A stretch of 64,000 bases of DNA from NCBI RefSeq assembly GCF_000710615.1, contig NZ_JDTH01000002.1, positions 1,542,082 through 1,606,081 of the forward strand. Direction: 5' to 3'. The stretch is from Haladaptatus cibarius D43 (GTDB lineage Archaea > Halobacteriota > Halobacteria > Halobacteriales > Haladaptataceae). The position numbers and the translations under genes were made by a program. The notes below the pieces were generated by a model. That model worked only from the letters and a program-made list of their open reading frames with translations, was not told where the DNA came from and searched no databases. This document shows, in pieces, positions 41,973 to 51,615 of this stretch (the first letter of the stretch is position 1; each line of letters opens with the position of its first letter).

Positions 41973-43604
41973 CTACATCGCGCCGCCCATCCCGCCCATT
42001 CCGCCCATCTCGGGTTCCTCCCCACCTTCGCTTTTGCCGAGGTCACCTGCCGAAATCACGTCGTCGATGCGGAGCAGGAGTTCCGCGGCGTCCGTTGCGC
42101 TCTGGATGGCTTGGGTTTTCACGCGGAGGGGTTCGACCACGCCGGCGTCCAGCATGTCGGTCACCTCGCCGGTTTCGGCGGTGAGTCCGGCGTCTTCTTC
42201 TCCGGCGTCGTGCTGGCTTCGAAGGTCGGTCAAGGCATCGATCGGGCCGACGCCCGCGTTCTCCGCGAGGGTGCGCGGAATGGCCTCCATCGCGTCGGCG
42301 AAGGCTTCGACGGCGAGTTGTTCCCGCCCGCCGACGCTGTCGGCGTAATCGCGGATAGCGAGGGCCAGTTCCGTTTCGGGCGCACCGCCGCCCGGAAGGA
42401 CTTGTCCGTCGAGGAGGGTCACGCGAACCACGCCCAGACTGTCCTCTACGGCGCGTTCGACCTCTTCTACGACGTGTTCTGTTCCGCCGCGGAGGAGCAG
42501 GGTGACGCTTTTCGGATTCTCGCAGTCCTCCACGAAAATCATGGTGTCGCCTCCGACATCGCGTTCGCCGACGGTTCCCGCCTCGCCGAGGTCTTCGGGG
42601 TCGATGTCGTCCAAACTGGAGACGACTTTGCCGCCCGTTGCCCGCGCGAGTTGGTTCATGTCGCTCGCTTTCGTTCGGCGAACGGCGAGGACGCCTCCCT
42701 TGGCGAGTAAGTGTTGGGCCATGTCGTCGATTCCTTTCTGGCAGAAGACAACGTTCGCGTCGCTGTCGGTGATTCTATCGACCATCTCGCGGAGTTGCGC
42801 TTCCTCGCGCTCGATGAACGTCGTCAGTTGGTCGGGGTCGGTGACGCTGACAGAAGTGTCCGTTTCGGTTTCGCGCACCTCTATCGGCGTATCGATGAGC
42901 GCGATTTTGGCGTCATCGACCTGCCACGGCATGTTGTCGTCGGCCCGTTCTTTGTCTACGACGATGCCTTCTACGAGTTCGGAATCAGAAATACCACCTC
43001 CGACGATGGTTTCGACGGCAACGTTTGACAGATCGATTTCCTCCTCGTCCTGAACCGCCCGTACCGCGGTGACGACGAGTTCCGAAAGCGCCTCCTTCGC
43101 GGCTTCCGCCCCCTTTCCGGTCATGGCAGTTTGTGCGATTTCGGTCAGCAACCCAGCCTCTTCGACCGGATACGATTTCGATTGGAGAACATCGCGCGCC
43201 TCCTCGCTGGCCAGTCGATAGCCACGGGCGACGACGGTCGGGTGGACGCCCTGTTCGAGTAAGTCTTCTGCCCGCTTCAGCAGCTCGCCAGCGAGAATGA
43301 CCGCGCTGGTCGTTCCATCCCCGGTTTCGTCTTCCTGTGTTTCCGCGACTTCGACCACCATAGTCGCCGCCGGGTGCTCGATGTCCATCTGCTTGAGGAT
43401 GGTGACGCCGTCGTTCGTGATGACCACGTCCCCCATCGAATCGACGAGCATCTTGTCCATCCCTCGCGGCCCAAGGGTAGTTCGTACCGCCTCGGCGACG
43501 GCCTTCGCCGCCGTGACGTTCATCTCGCGGGCGTCGCGCCCGCTGGTTCGCTGTGCATCCTCTCCGAGTATCAGAATCGGTCCCGTCTGCATTCTGTCTG
43601 CCAT
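41973..43604 (-). CDS. Thermosome subunit (group II chaperonin)
   Basis: 543 aa. ATPase motifs are present: [36 protein letters not shown], and [17 protein letters not shown] near the C-terminal equatorial domain. [21 protein letters not shown] is the family N-terminal signature. The C-terminus ends with the Gly-Gly-Met repeat [10 protein letters not shown]. It forms the two-ring cytoplasmic folding chamber together with other Cct subunits encoded elsewhere. It is divergent from the AIR-synthase-like gene. Confidence 0.95.
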   Translation of the reverse strand: MADRMQTGPILILGEDAQRTSGRDAREMNVTAAKAVAEAVRTTLGPRGMDKMLVDSMGDVVITNDGVTILKQMDIEHPAATMVVEVAETQEDETGDGTTSAVILAGELLKRAEDLLEQGVHPTVVARGYRLASEEARDVLQSKSYPVEEAGLLTEIAQTAMTGKGAEAAKEALSELVVTAVRAVQDEEEIDLSNVAVETIVGGGISDSELVEGIVVDKERADDNMPWQVDDAKIALIDTPIEVRETETDTSVSVTDPDQLTTFIEREEAQLREMVDRITDSDANVVFCQKGIDDMAQHLLAKGGVLAVRRTKASDMNQLARATGGKVVSSLDDIDPEDLGEAGTVGERDVGGDTMIFVEDCENPKSVTLLLRGGTEHVVEEVERAVEDSLGVVRVTLLDGQVLPGGGAPETELALAIRDYADSVGGREQLAVEAFADAMEAIPRTLAENAGVGPIDALTDLRSQHDAGEEDAGLTAETGEVTDMLDAGVVEPLRVKTQAIQSATDAAELLLRIDDVISAGDLGKSEGGEEPEMGGMGGMGGAM

Positions 43605-43734
43605 GGTACCCCCGACCGAGGTACGAGGGCATCCACAAAAGAACTATCCCGACTCAGTCGAAGCGTTTCCGAACCCGTTCTCACCGTGTCTCGTGGCGAA
43701 ACGCACATCCCCCCGCCGTGAGAAATTTCAGGAA

Positions 43735-44682
43735 ATGATAGGCAAACTCGACCCCGACGATCTTGCGATGGTCGTCTCGCGCACGGGTGCGCGAGACGAC
43801 GACGTACAGGTCGGTCCCGGATACGGCGAGGACGCCGCCGAAATTCGCGTCGGCGACCAGTCGCTCGTCGTGAGCTCCGACCCGCTGTCGCTGGCCCGCG
43901 AACGACTCGGAACCTTGGCCGTCAACGTCGCCTGCAACGACGTGGCCGCCTCCGGCGCAGACCCGCGCTGGTTGACGAACGTCGTGTTTTTGTCGGACGA
44001 CGACCCAGAAACGCTGGACGTGGTGACCCAGCAGATAGACGATTCTGCCCGTGAGTTGGGCGTCGCAATCGTCGGCGGCCACTCCGAATACGCCCCCGAC
44101 CTCTCGCGACCGATGGTAACGATGACCGCCATGGGACTTACCGACGCGTTCGTTCCGACCGGCGGGGCGGAACCCGGCGACAGACTGATTCTGACCAAGG
44201 GGGCCGGAATCGAAGGCACGGCCATCCTCGCAACCGATTTCCGGGACGAAGTCGGCGAGAATGCGAACCGGGGCGAATCCTTCTTCGAGGAAATCAGCGT
44301 GGTCGAAGATGCCCGAATTCTACGTGAGGATGCCACGGCCATGCACGACCCGACCGAGGGTGGGGTGGTCACCGGCCTGCTGGAGATGGCCGAAGCCTCC
44401 GGCGTGTGTCTCGAAGTCGCGCGCGAGGACGTGCCGGTTCGGGACGTAACGCGGGAGCTTTGTGACACGATGGGCGTCGACCCACTCCGGATTTTCGGGT
44501 CTGGAGCATTGTTGGCCGCGGTTCCGGAGGACGCAGTTTCGGCGGTTCTTTCAGACCTATACGAGGCGGGGATTTCGGCGGATGAGATTGGTCGAGTCGT
44601 GGACGGGGATGGCGAACTGGTGGTGGACGAAGAGGTGGTTTCAGAACCGCCTCGGGACGATTTGTACCACCTCTGGGAATAG
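43735..44682 (+). CDS. AIR synthase-related (PurM/HypE fold) protein
   Basis: 315 aa from [14 protein letters not shown]. The PurM-like fold is clear: [20 protein letters not shown] (metal/ATP loop), [45 protein letters not shown], and [15 protein letters not shown]. Members include HypE, ThiL, SelD and PurM; this stand-alone haloarchaeal type is annotated as AIR synthase family. ATP-dependent chemistry is likely, the substrate unknown. The hydrogenase genes that would suggest HypE are absent. Confidence 0.85.
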   Translation: MIGKLDPDDLAMVVSRTGARDDDVQVGPGYGEDAAEIRVGDQSLVVSSDPLSLARERLGTLAVNVACNDVAASGADPRWLTNVVFLSDDDPETLDVVTQQIDDSARELGVAIVGGHSEYAPDLSRPMVTMTAMGLTDAFVPTGGAEPGDRLILTKGAGIEGTAILATDFRDEVGENANRGESFFEEISVVEDARILREDATAMHDPTEGGVVTGLLEMAEASGVCLEVAREDVPVRDVTRELCDTMGVDPLRIFGSGALLAAVPEDAVSAVLSDLYEAGISADEIGRVVDGDGELVVDEEVVSEPPRDDLYHLWE

Positions 44683-44810
44683 CCATCAAAAGACGGGTTT
44701 CATAGCATTATTTGGGTTTTATTGACTGTCGAACTGTTAGAACAGTTATTGTCTCGTGGATGGCCAATCTTTAGATACGGGAGGGTTCAGGTCTATTTTC
44801 GGTGTTGTCC

Positions 44811-45336
44811 GCAAGTCACGACTCCAAACGAAGCCCTCAGTCGTCACTCCCTCCGGTCGCTCCTCCCTCGCCCTTCATCCACCGTCAGAGACAAGCTCTG
44901 ACGAGCCCTCGCTCACTTCGTTCACGAGGACACCGAGGAACCACCACCGCCTCCGCACCGCAACGGCAGTCTCCCCACACCTCCCCGCCAGCGCAGGTTT
45001 GGGCTACATGCCTCACTGTCGTTCGTCACTCGCCCGAGTGCGCTGGCGCAACCATGCGGCAGGTCAGTCAAACGACACGGCGCGCGCTGGCGAACCGTCG
45101 AGGAGTTCACCTCCGAGAAGGCGAACCAAAACCGCGCGAGGGATGACAGAAGCGAGTGTCAGCGAGCAAAGGAATTGGTTGGGGAGGCGTGTGGCGAACG
45201 AGATTTCGAAGAAATCTCGAACGCGAGTAGCGCGGAACTGTGTTCCGCGGACAGTCGAGCGGCGAAGCCGCGAGACGACGCTGCAACCGCGAGCAGGCGG
45301 TGCGGTGGCGGAGCGGTTTGATTGGAGTCGTGATTA
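44811..45336. repeat. Inverted-repeat element B carrying the GA-hairpin module
   Basis: About 526 bp. Both ends carry TCACGACTCCAA in inverted orientation (44816-44827; complement at 45322-45333), preceded on the left by GCAAG as in element C. Several small hairpins decorate it: CGTCAGAG/CTCTGACG (about 44884-44902), CGAGATTT/AAATCTCG (about 45199-45219) and CGCGGAAC/GTTCCGCG (about 45231-45249). The module at 45079-45147 lies inside. It fills most of the gap 44683-45463 between convergent genes. No coding sequence is convincing. Confidence 0.6.
45079..45147 (+). ncRNA. GA-hairpin module, copy B
   Basis: Box 1 variant GGCGCGCGCT (45079-45088). The outer stem of 11 positions (45089-45099 with 45117-45127) has only six pairs kept. 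A GA/GA internal loop is at 45100-45101/45115-45116. The inner stem is GGAG/CTCC with loop TTCAC. Box 2 GCGAGGGATGAC is at 45136-45147, one base further away than in the other copies. The weaker outer stem suggests decay or a looser requirement. Confidence 0.4.
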
Positions 45337-45463
45337 CCTAGCGGCAACTCTACTGCACCTCAAATTACGTGACACAACCATCACCCCGATGTGGTACACA
45401 CAGAGTCAGAACTACCGAGCAATACAAAAGGCGAGATTTCCAAAAAGAAAACTAATTCTCGTG

Positions 45464-46087
45464 TTAGTGACGACCGGTGTCGTACTTGTAGGTCGCCTCG
45501 TCGGGGTCGATACCGAACTCTTCGGCCATTCCTTCGGTGTCGTTCTCCACCGACTCCGAAACCGCCCGTTCCCGTGCTTGCTTAAATCGTTCGCGCAGTC
45601 GGTCGGGCATCTCGAACTCGCCGACCGAAAGCACCATTGGGATGGCGTCGGGTTCCGTCTGTTCGCGCTTCGATTCGAGTCTGTCCCGAAGTTTCTCGGG
45701 CAGGTCACTCGTGTCGATGGGTTCGAATCCGAACTGCGCGAGGTAGTCGGGAACGCCGACGAGGGCGTACACCTCCTCGAAATCGTTGTCCCCGGCTTTG
45801 TCGATGAGTCGTTCTACGACGTGCGCGCCGACGCCCTGCTCGCGCCACGCGGAGACGACGCCGATGCTGGTCAACTCACAGATGTCGGGCGAATCGTCGG
45901 GTTTGTGGATTCGAATTCGTCCGAACCCGGCTTTCGTTCCGGAATCCTCGTCGATGGCGATGACGTAATCCCGGGAGCGGAAGGCGGTTTCGTCCAGTCC
46001 CATCGCCTCGATGTTATCGAGTAGCCAGACTTCCTCTCTGTTTTTGGCATCCCGGACGTACATGGGGAGAGATACGTTCGCGGTCAT
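45464..46087 (-). CDS. GNAT family N-acetyltransferase
   Basis: 207 aa from MTANVSLPMYVRDAKNREE; MYVRDAKN (46063) is an alternative start. The acetyl-CoA site is ELTSIGVVSAWREQGVGAHVVERLI (R/Q-x-x-G-x-G/A type), followed by YALVGVPDYLAQFGFEPID. An extra C-terminal region of about 80 residues (PEKLRDRLESKREQTEPDA onward) goes beyond the GNAT core. It resembles N-acetylglutamate-synthase-type GNATs; the substrate is unknown. Confidence 0.85.
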   Translation of the reverse strand: MTANVSLPMYVRDAKNREEVWLLDNIEAMGLDETAFRSRDYVIAIDEDSGTKAGFGRIRIHKPDDSPDICELTSIGVVSAWREQGVGAHVVERLIDKAGDNDFEEVYALVGVPDYLAQFGFEPIDTSDLPEKLRDRLESKREQTEPDAIPMVLSVGEFEMPDRLRERFKQARERAVSESVENDTEGMAEEFGIDPDEATYKYDTGRH

Positions 46088-46144
46088 CAAAAAGTCATCC
46101 ACCGCAATAGCAAGGGAAGTTCGATGGGGAAAACGAGAAAGAAA

Positions 46145-46606
46145 TTACAACCCTTCCAGCGACCGCAACTTCTGTTCCACATCCGGCGGTGCCGCACTCG
46201 GCCCGTCACGAATCCGATGGTCGGGAACCAGAAGGGGCGCGGGATTCGCGTCCAAGGCAGTCCGGGCGAGTTCCAAATCCGCCTCCTCGGTGTGGTCGAG
46301 TCCGGATGTCATCCGGGTCAGGGTTTCGACGTTCACCTGTTCGCCGTAGGGAACGTTTCGCACCGCTTCGAGAACGCCTCGCTGGTCGGTGGGAAGCGTC
46401 AGTGCAACCTGCACGTCTTCGAAATCATCCTCGACACCTTCTAGATACGCGATGATTCTGTCGAGCACCGCGTGGTCTTCCTCGGCGTCGTCGTCCGCTT
46501 CGCGGGGGAACGTGACGCGTAAAACGCGACCGCTCGCCACCCCGATTTGCACGAACCGGCCCAGATAGGCCGATTCCTGCGCGTAGATCCCGGCATTCTC
46601 GTCCAT
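46145..46606 (-). CDS. MGMT/alkyltransferase-like protein lacking the active cysteine
   Basis: 153 aa from MDENAGIYAQESAYLG. The C-terminal MGMT DNA-binding domain is recognisable: RGVLEAVRNVPYGEQVNVETL (HTH), ARTALDANPAPLLVPDHRI. The family active site PCHR is PDHR here, with Asp129 replacing the methyl-acceptor Cys. It therefore cannot repair O6-alkylguanine by transfer and is analogous to alkyltransferase-like (ATL) proteins that only flag lesions. Function is inferred. Confidence 0.85.
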   Translation of the reverse strand: MDENAGIYAQESAYLGRFVQIGVASGRVLRVTFPREADDDAEEDHAVLDRIIAYLEGVEDDFEDVQVALTLPTDQRGVLEAVRNVPYGEQVNVETLTRMTSGLDHTEEADLELARTALDANPAPLLVPDHRIRDGPSAAPPDVEQKLRSLEGL

Positions 46607-46661
46607 ACCGGAGAAAACGCACGTCCGACTATTCAAGATTGGCGTCTCGTGGACACAAGTC

Positions 46662-46690
46662 TTATGTACAAACTAGTTCGTTAATGTACG
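46662..46690 (+). promoter_or_regulatory. Paired TGTAC boxes at the trpCBA promoter
   Basis: TTATGTAC (46662-46669) and TAATGTAC (46682-46689) lie exactly 20 bp apart, separated by the palindrome AACTAGTT. The first copy overlaps the TATA position (about 27 nt before ATG 46691) and the second abuts the start codon. TGTACA is the TRP-box word bound by TrpY in Methanothermobacter (established knowledge). A repressor here would block TATA access. Confidence 0.6.
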
Positions 46691-47449
46691 ATGATGGACG
46701 CAGAAGGCGAACTCGCACCCGCGGTGCAGTCCATACTTCGGGACGCGAGAAAACGAGACACACCCGACGAGCGCGTGTCGGTAGACGCGCGCTCGTTTTC
46801 CGACGCGATTGCACGCACGGAGTCGGTGGGCAAAATGCCGGTCGTCGCGGAAGTAAAGCCGACGAGTCCGACGACGGATGGCAACCGAACCGACGACCCA
46901 GTCGAACTGGCGAAAGAGATGGTCGAAGGCGGGGCAACCGCGTTGTCGGTGCTGACCGAACCGGAGCATTTCGGCGGGTCGGCCGAGAACCTGCGCCGGG
47001 TTCGTGAAGCCGTGGGCGTTCCGGTTCTCCGCAAGGATTTCGTCGTGGAGGAAGCGCAACTGGACGTGGTGGAAGCCGACCTCGTCCTGCTCATCGCGCG
47101 GTTCGTGGGTGACAACCTTTCGGAACTGGTCACAGCAGCAAGAGCGCGCGGCTTTCAGGTTCTCGTCGAGGTTCACACGCACCAGGAACTGGAAAAAGCG
47201 ATAGACGCGGGCGCAGACATCCTCGGCGTGAACAACCGCGACCTCGGCAAACTGGAAGTAAACCTCGACACCTTCGAGTCAGTTGTACCCGAAGTGCCGG
47301 ACGATATGACCTGCATCGCGGAAAGCGGAATCACGACGCCCGAGGACGCCCGACGAATGCGTGAGGCGGGCGCAGACGCTCTTCTCGTCGGGAGCGCGAT
47401 TATGGACGGCGACGTGGCCGAGAACACGCGGAGGTTGGTTTCCGCATGA
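46691..47449 (+). CDS. trpC: Indole-3-glycerol phosphate synthase
   Basis: 252 aa. TrpC barrel motifs are present: [11 protein letters not shown] (catalytic Lys), [60 protein letters not shown] and [13 protein letters not shown]. It converts CdRP to indole-3-glycerol phosphate. The leaderless start at 46691 fits the TATA spacing. The last four bases overlap the trpB start, so trpCBA is one operon. trpD/E/F/G are not in this window. Confidence 0.95.
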   Translation: MMDAEGELAPAVQSILRDARKRDTPDERVSVDARSFSDAIARTESVGKMPVVAEVKPTSPTTDGNRTDDPVELAKEMVEGGATALSVLTEPEHFGGSAENLRRVREAVGVPVLRKDFVVEEAQLDVVEADLVLLIARFVGDNLSELVTAARARGFQVLVEVHTHQELEKAIDAGADILGVNNRDLGKLEVNLDTFESVVPEVPDDMTCIAESGITTPEDARRMREAGADALLVGSAIMDGDVAENTRRLVSA

Positions 47450-48705
47450 GCGACGCCGAGTTCGAAAAAGAAGGAAAATTCGGCGACTACGGCGGCCAGT
47501 ACGTCCCGGAAGTCCTCATGCCCGCCATCGAGGAACTTCAATCGGCCTACGAGCGATACGTCCTTGAAAACGAGGATGGCTTCATGGACGAGTTTCGTCG
47601 CCACCTCCGCGACTTCGGCGGGCGACCGACGCCCCTCCAGCGCGCCGACGCCCTGAGCGAGCGATACGACCGCGACATCTATCTGAAACGGGAAGACCTG
47701 CTCCACGGCGGGGCGCACAAGCTGAACAACGCGCTCGGACAGGTCTTGCTGGCGAAGTACATGGGCAAAGACCGAATCGTGGCTGAAACCGGCGCGGGCC
47801 AACACGGCACGGCAACCGCGATGGCCGCGACTTACCTCGGCATCGACTGCGAGGTGTACATGGGCCGCACCGACATCAACCGCCAGCGCCCGAACGTCTT
47901 CCGAATGCGAACCCACGACGCGGAAGTGAATCCCGTGGACGTTGGCTCGGGAACGCTCAAAGAGGCCATCAACGAGACGATGCGCGACTGGGCGACGAAC
48001 GTGGAGGACACCCACTACGTCATCGGGAGCGTCGTCGGCCCGCACCCCTTCCCGCAGATGGTTCGGGATTTTCAGGCGATCATCAGCAAGGAAGTGAGAG
48101 AACAGATTCAGGAACAGGCCGGACGATTGCCGGACAGTGTTGTGGCCTGCGCGGGCGGCGGGTCGAACACGATGGGCGCGTTCCACGAATTCGTCTCCGA
48201 CGAGAACGTGTCCCTGTTCGCAGTCGAAGCAGGTGGGTCGGGCCTGACGATTGAGGAGGACGAAGGACTCGCTCCGCACTCCGCGTCACTTTCGACGGGT
48301 GAAGACGGCGTGCTTCACGGCGCACGAACCAAACTGCTTCAGAGCAGAGACGGCCAAGTTCTCGAATCTCACAGCGTGAGCGCGGGATTGGACTACTCCG
48401 GCGTCGGCCCGGAACTCGCGCATCTCGCGGAAACCGGTCGCGTGACGCCCGTGAGCGTCGGCGATGACGCCGCGCTCAAAGCGTTCCACCGACTGTCGAA
48501 ATTGGAGGGAATTATCCCCGCGCTGGAATCGAGTCACGCGATTGCCTACGTAGAAGAAGCACGAAATTCGGACGAAGCCGACGACTTGGGCGACCTCGTC
48601 GTCGTCAACGTCTCTGGACGAGGGGACAAAGACCTCGATACGGTCATCGAGGAAAGCGAGAAGCGGGGCATCGACACCGCGCCGAGCATGGAGGTATTCA
48701 AATGA
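47446..48705 (+). CDS. trpB: Tryptophan synthase beta chain
   Basis: 419 aa, type 1 TrpB. The PLP lysine lies in [14 protein letters not shown], with [16 protein letters not shown] (catalytic Glu), [14 protein letters not shown] (phosphate loop) and [16 protein letters not shown]. It joins indole and serine in the alpha2beta2 complex with TrpA. It overlaps trpC and trpA by 4 nt on each side. Confidence 0.97.
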   Translation: MSDAEFEKEGKFGDYGGQYVPEVLMPAIEELQSAYERYVLENEDGFMDEFRRHLRDFGGRPTPLQRADALSERYDRDIYLKREDLLHGGAHKLNNALGQVLLAKYMGKDRIVAETGAGQHGTATAMAATYLGIDCEVYMGRTDINRQRPNVFRMRTHDAEVNPVDVGSGTLKEAINETMRDWATNVEDTHYVIGSVVGPHPFPQMVRDFQAIISKEVREQIQEQAGRLPDSVVACAGGGSNTMGAFHEFVSDENVSLFAVEAGGSGLTIEEDEGLAPHSASLSTGEDGVLHGARTKLLQSRDGQVLESHSVSAGLDYSGVGPELAHLAETGRVTPVSVGDDAALKAFHRLSKLEGIIPALESSHAIAYVEEARNSDEADDLGDLVVVNVSGRGDKDLDTVIEESEKRGIDTAPSMEVFK

Positions 48706-49520
48706 GCAATCAACAATCGGCCCTCGAATCCGCTTTCTCCGACGAACCGGCTTTGATTCCCTACGTCGTCGCTGGCGACCCGGATCCGGAATCGACGAAG
48801 GAATACGTCCGCGCCCTCGCGGAGGGTGGCGCGGACGTCATCGAACTCGGCCTACCGTTTTCGGAACCGATTGCGGACGGCCCGACGATTCAGAACGCCA
48901 TCCAGCGCGCGCTTTCCGGCGGGATGACGCCCGACAAATATCTCGACCTTGTGGCCGAGTTGGACGTGGATGTCCCAATCGTCTGCATGACCTACTACAA
49001 CCTCATCTACCAGTATGGTGAATCCGAGGGGGTCGAATCCTTCGTTTCCGCCGCCGGAGAGGCCGGGGTTTCGGGACTCATCGTCCCCGACCTCCCAGTC
49101 GAAGAAAGCGACCCGCTTCGGGAGGCCTGCGACGAACACGGCCTCGACCTCGTGTTCATCGTCGCGCCGACCACCACGGACGAGCGCGAGGCCAAAATTC
49201 TCTCGCAGGCGTCGGGATTCGTTTACGTGCAAGCCCGGATGGGAACCACCGGGGCGCAGGCCGACGTGAGCAGTGCAACCCACGACAGTCTCGGGCGACT
49301 CGCCGAAACTGACCTGCCGAAGGTGGTCGGTTTCGGCGTGAGCGAGGGCGACCACGCCAAAGAAATCATCTCGGCGGGCGCTTCCGGCGTCGTCGTCGGA
49401 AGCGCCCTCGTGGACATCATCGCCTCGGGCGAGAACGTCGCCGAACGCCTCGAATCGAAAGCCGCGGAACTCAAATCCGGGGCACGCAACGGGACACAGG
49501 AAGTACCGCAACCGGAATGA
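48702..49520 (+). CDS. trpA: Tryptophan synthase alpha chain
   Basis: 272 aa. Catalytic residues are in [20 protein letters not shown] (Glu and Asp), with [37 protein letters not shown] and [12 protein letters not shown] forming the barrel and phosphate site. It splits indole-3-glycerol phosphate into indole, channelled to TrpB, and glyceraldehyde 3-phosphate. It is the last gene of trpCBA; aroA' follows after 31 bp and may be read through. Confidence 0.97.
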   Translation: MSNQQSALESAFSDEPALIPYVVAGDPDPESTKEYVRALAEGGADVIELGLPFSEPIADGPTIQNAIQRALSGGMTPDKYLDLVAELDVDVPIVCMTYYNLIYQYGESEGVESFVSAAGEAGVSGLIVPDLPVEESDPLREACDEHGLDLVFIVAPTTTDEREAKILSQASGFVYVQARMGTTGAQADVSSATHDSLGRLAETDLPKVVGFGVSEGDHAKEIISAGASGVVVGSALVDIIASGENVAERLESKAAELKSGARNGTQEVPQPE

Positions 49521-49551
49521 ATTTCACACTAGCTTGCTACACAGTCACACA

Positions 49552-50346
49552 ATGAACACTGGAATTGCAGCACGACTCGACCGCATCGGACGGGACGGAC
49601 GCTTCGTCATCGTTCCGATGGACCACGGCATTACACTGGGCGCAGTACGCGGCCTGAAAGACATCGAATCGACGATCGACGCAGTGACACGGGGCGGCGC
49701 GGACGCCGTTCTCACGCAAAAGGGAATCGCACCACGCGTCCATCCGAACAAAAACGATGCGGGCTACATCGTCCATCTAAATGCCTCCACATCTATCGGC
49801 CCGGACGCGAACGACAAACGAATGACCGGCACCGTCGAGGAAGCGATTCGGGCCGGTGCCGACGCCGTCTCTTTTCATATCAACGTCGGAAGCAACTACG
49901 AACCCAAGCAAATCACCGACCTCGCGGAAGTCTGTAGCAAGGCCGACAAGTTCGGCATGCCCGTCCTCGCCATGTCCTACGCCCGCGGCCCGGATATCGA
50001 TGCACACGACGCGGAAAACCTCGGCCACGCAGTACGACTCGCGGAAGAGGTCGGCGCGGATGTCGTGAAAACAGCCTACAGCGGCGATTCGGAGAGCTTC
50101 GAACACGTCGTGGAATCGACGCGCCTCCCCGTGGTGATTGCGGGCGGCGCGCCGGAAGGCGACGAAGCAACCCTCGATGCGGTTCGCGGCGCGATGGACG
50201 CGGGCGCGGCGGGCGTTTCTATCGGCCGCTCCGTCTTCCAGCACGACAATCCGGAAGCGATTGCACGCGCGGTTTCCGGCGTCGTTCACGACGATTTGTC
50301 CGCTGAAGACGCGCTTTCCGAAGTCGGCCTGTTGGCGAATGTGTAA
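49552..50346 (+). CDS. aroA': 2-amino-3,7-dideoxy-D-threo-hept-6-ulosonate synthase
   Basis: 264 aa from MNTGIAARLDRIGRDGR. A class I aldolase barrel of the DhnA/ADH-synthase family: VIVPMDHGITLGAVRGL, Lys in DAVLTQKGI, Tyr in AMSYARGPDID, and the Schiff-base lysine in DVVKTAYSGD. It forms ADH, the archaeal precursor of 3-dehydroquinate that replaces DAHP. The next gene encodes the following step. A fructose-bisphosphate aldolase is the less likely alternative for the family. Confidence 0.92.
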   Translation: MNTGIAARLDRIGRDGRFVIVPMDHGITLGAVRGLKDIESTIDAVTRGGADAVLTQKGIAPRVHPNKNDAGYIVHLNASTSIGPDANDKRMTGTVEEAIRAGADAVSFHINVGSNYEPKQITDLAEVCSKADKFGMPVLAMSYARGPDIDAHDAENLGHAVRLAEEVGADVVKTAYSGDSESFEHVVESTRLPVVIAGGAPEGDEATLDAVRGAMDAGAAGVSIGRSVFQHDNPEAIARAVSGVVHDDLSAEDALSEVGLLANV

Positions 50347-50415
50347 GCTGTAATTTTCCGTAGAAACATCGCCGTATTCGCCACGTTGAAGCCACCCCGA
50401 TTCGACCGTGAAAAC

Positions 50416-51588
50416 ATGACACGCTCCGTGTGGCTGAAAGCCGACTCCGAGGTCGGCGACTGGGACGACCGCCGCAAACGAATTACCGCCGGGTTGGAAG
50501 CTGGTGTTGACTGGGTGCTGGTTGACGAACGCGACGTAGAGCGCGTGCGAAAACTCGGCGAAGTCAACGTCGCGGCGTTTCGTGCCGACAGCGACGTTCA
50601 CGTTTTCGACGTGGAAGCGAACGATGAAGTGCCCGAACCGGACGCTAGAATCGTCGGCAAGGACGGCGAGGGCGACGGCACGGTTGACCTTCCATCCGAC
50701 TTCTCCGGTTCCGCCGACCTCTCGACGCTCCGGCGCGAGGGCGCGGCGGAAGGTGCCTTCGTCCGTATCCTGAGCGAAGAGTACGAAGCGTTCGCCGAGG
50801 CCGCGGCAGAAGAAGCGGAGTACACCATCGTCGTCGGCGAGGATTGGACGATAATCCCGCTCGAAAACCTCATCGCCAGAATCGGCGAAGAAACCGATTT
50901 GGTCGCGGGCGTTACGAACGCCGAGGAGGCCCGAACCGCGTTCGAGACGCTGGAACTCGGTGCCGATGCGGTACTGCTCGACAGCGACAGCCCGGACGAA
51001 ATTCGCGCGACGGTGGACGTTCGGGACGCTGCGGAGCGCGAAACGCTCGACTTGGAGTGGGGAGAGGTACTAACCATCGAACAGACCGGAAGTGCAGACC
51101 GCGTCTGCGTCGATACCGGGTCGTTGATGGAACACGACGAGGGCATGCTCGTCGGGTCGATGTCGCGGGGCCTCTTTTTCGTTCATGCGGAAACCGCCGA
51201 ATCGCCATACGTCGCCTCACGGCCGTTCCGGGTGAACGCGGGCGCAGTCCACGCCTACGTTCGTGTGCCGGATGGCGGGACGAAATACCTCGCCGAACTT
51301 CAGAGCGGCGACGAAGTTCAGTTGGTTGACACCGACGGCAACACCCGTGAGGCAGTCGTCGGACGAGTGAAAATCGAGAAGCGCCCGATGTTTCGCGTCG
51401 AAGTCGAAACCGCGAACGGCGACCGAGTTGAAACACTGCTTCAGAACGCAGAAACCATCAAAGTCGCCACGCAGGACGGCAGAAAAGCAGTGACCGACCT
51501 CGAAGTCGGCGACGAACTGAAGCTCTATCTGGAAGGCGGTGCGCGCCACTTCGGCGAAAGCGTCGAAGAGAGCATCATCGAGCAGTAG
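50416..51588 (+). CDS. aroB': 3-dehydroquinate synthase II
   Basis: 390 aa from MTRSVWLKADSEVGDWDDRR. Family signatures are SVWLKAD at the start, YTIVVGEDWTIIPLENLIA, GADAVLLDSDSP, DRVCVDTGSLMEHDEGMLVG (nucleotide region) and FRVNAGAVHAYVRVPDG. It oxidatively deaminates and cyclises ADH to 3-dehydroquinate using NAD+. It is 69 bp after aroA' on the same strand and ends before the convergent zinc-ribbon gene. Confidence 0.95.
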   Translation: MTRSVWLKADSEVGDWDDRRKRITAGLEAGVDWVLVDERDVERVRKLGEVNVAAFRADSDVHVFDVEANDEVPEPDARIVGKDGEGDGTVDLPSDFSGSADLSTLRREGAAEGAFVRILSEEYEAFAEAAAEEAEYTIVVGEDWTIIPLENLIARIGEETDLVAGVTNAEEARTAFETLELGADAVLLDSDSPDEIRATVDVRDAAERETLDLEWGEVLTIEQTGSADRVCVDTGSLMEHDEGMLVGSMSRGLFFVHAETAESPYVASRPFRVNAGAVHAYVRVPDGGTKYLAELQSGDEVQLVDTDGNTREAVVGRVKIEKRPMFRVEVETANGDRVETLLQNAETIKVATQDGRKAVTDLEVGDELKLYLEGGARHFGESVEESIIEQ

Positions 51589-51615
51589 TTCGGAAAAGAG
51601 AAATTCGAACTCGAT

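Noticed and set aside
44756-46024. 422-codon open frame on the + strand
   Set aside because: It spans inverted-repeat element B and then the antisense of the GNAT gene; no domain is seen, and the first part is explained by the structured repeat.
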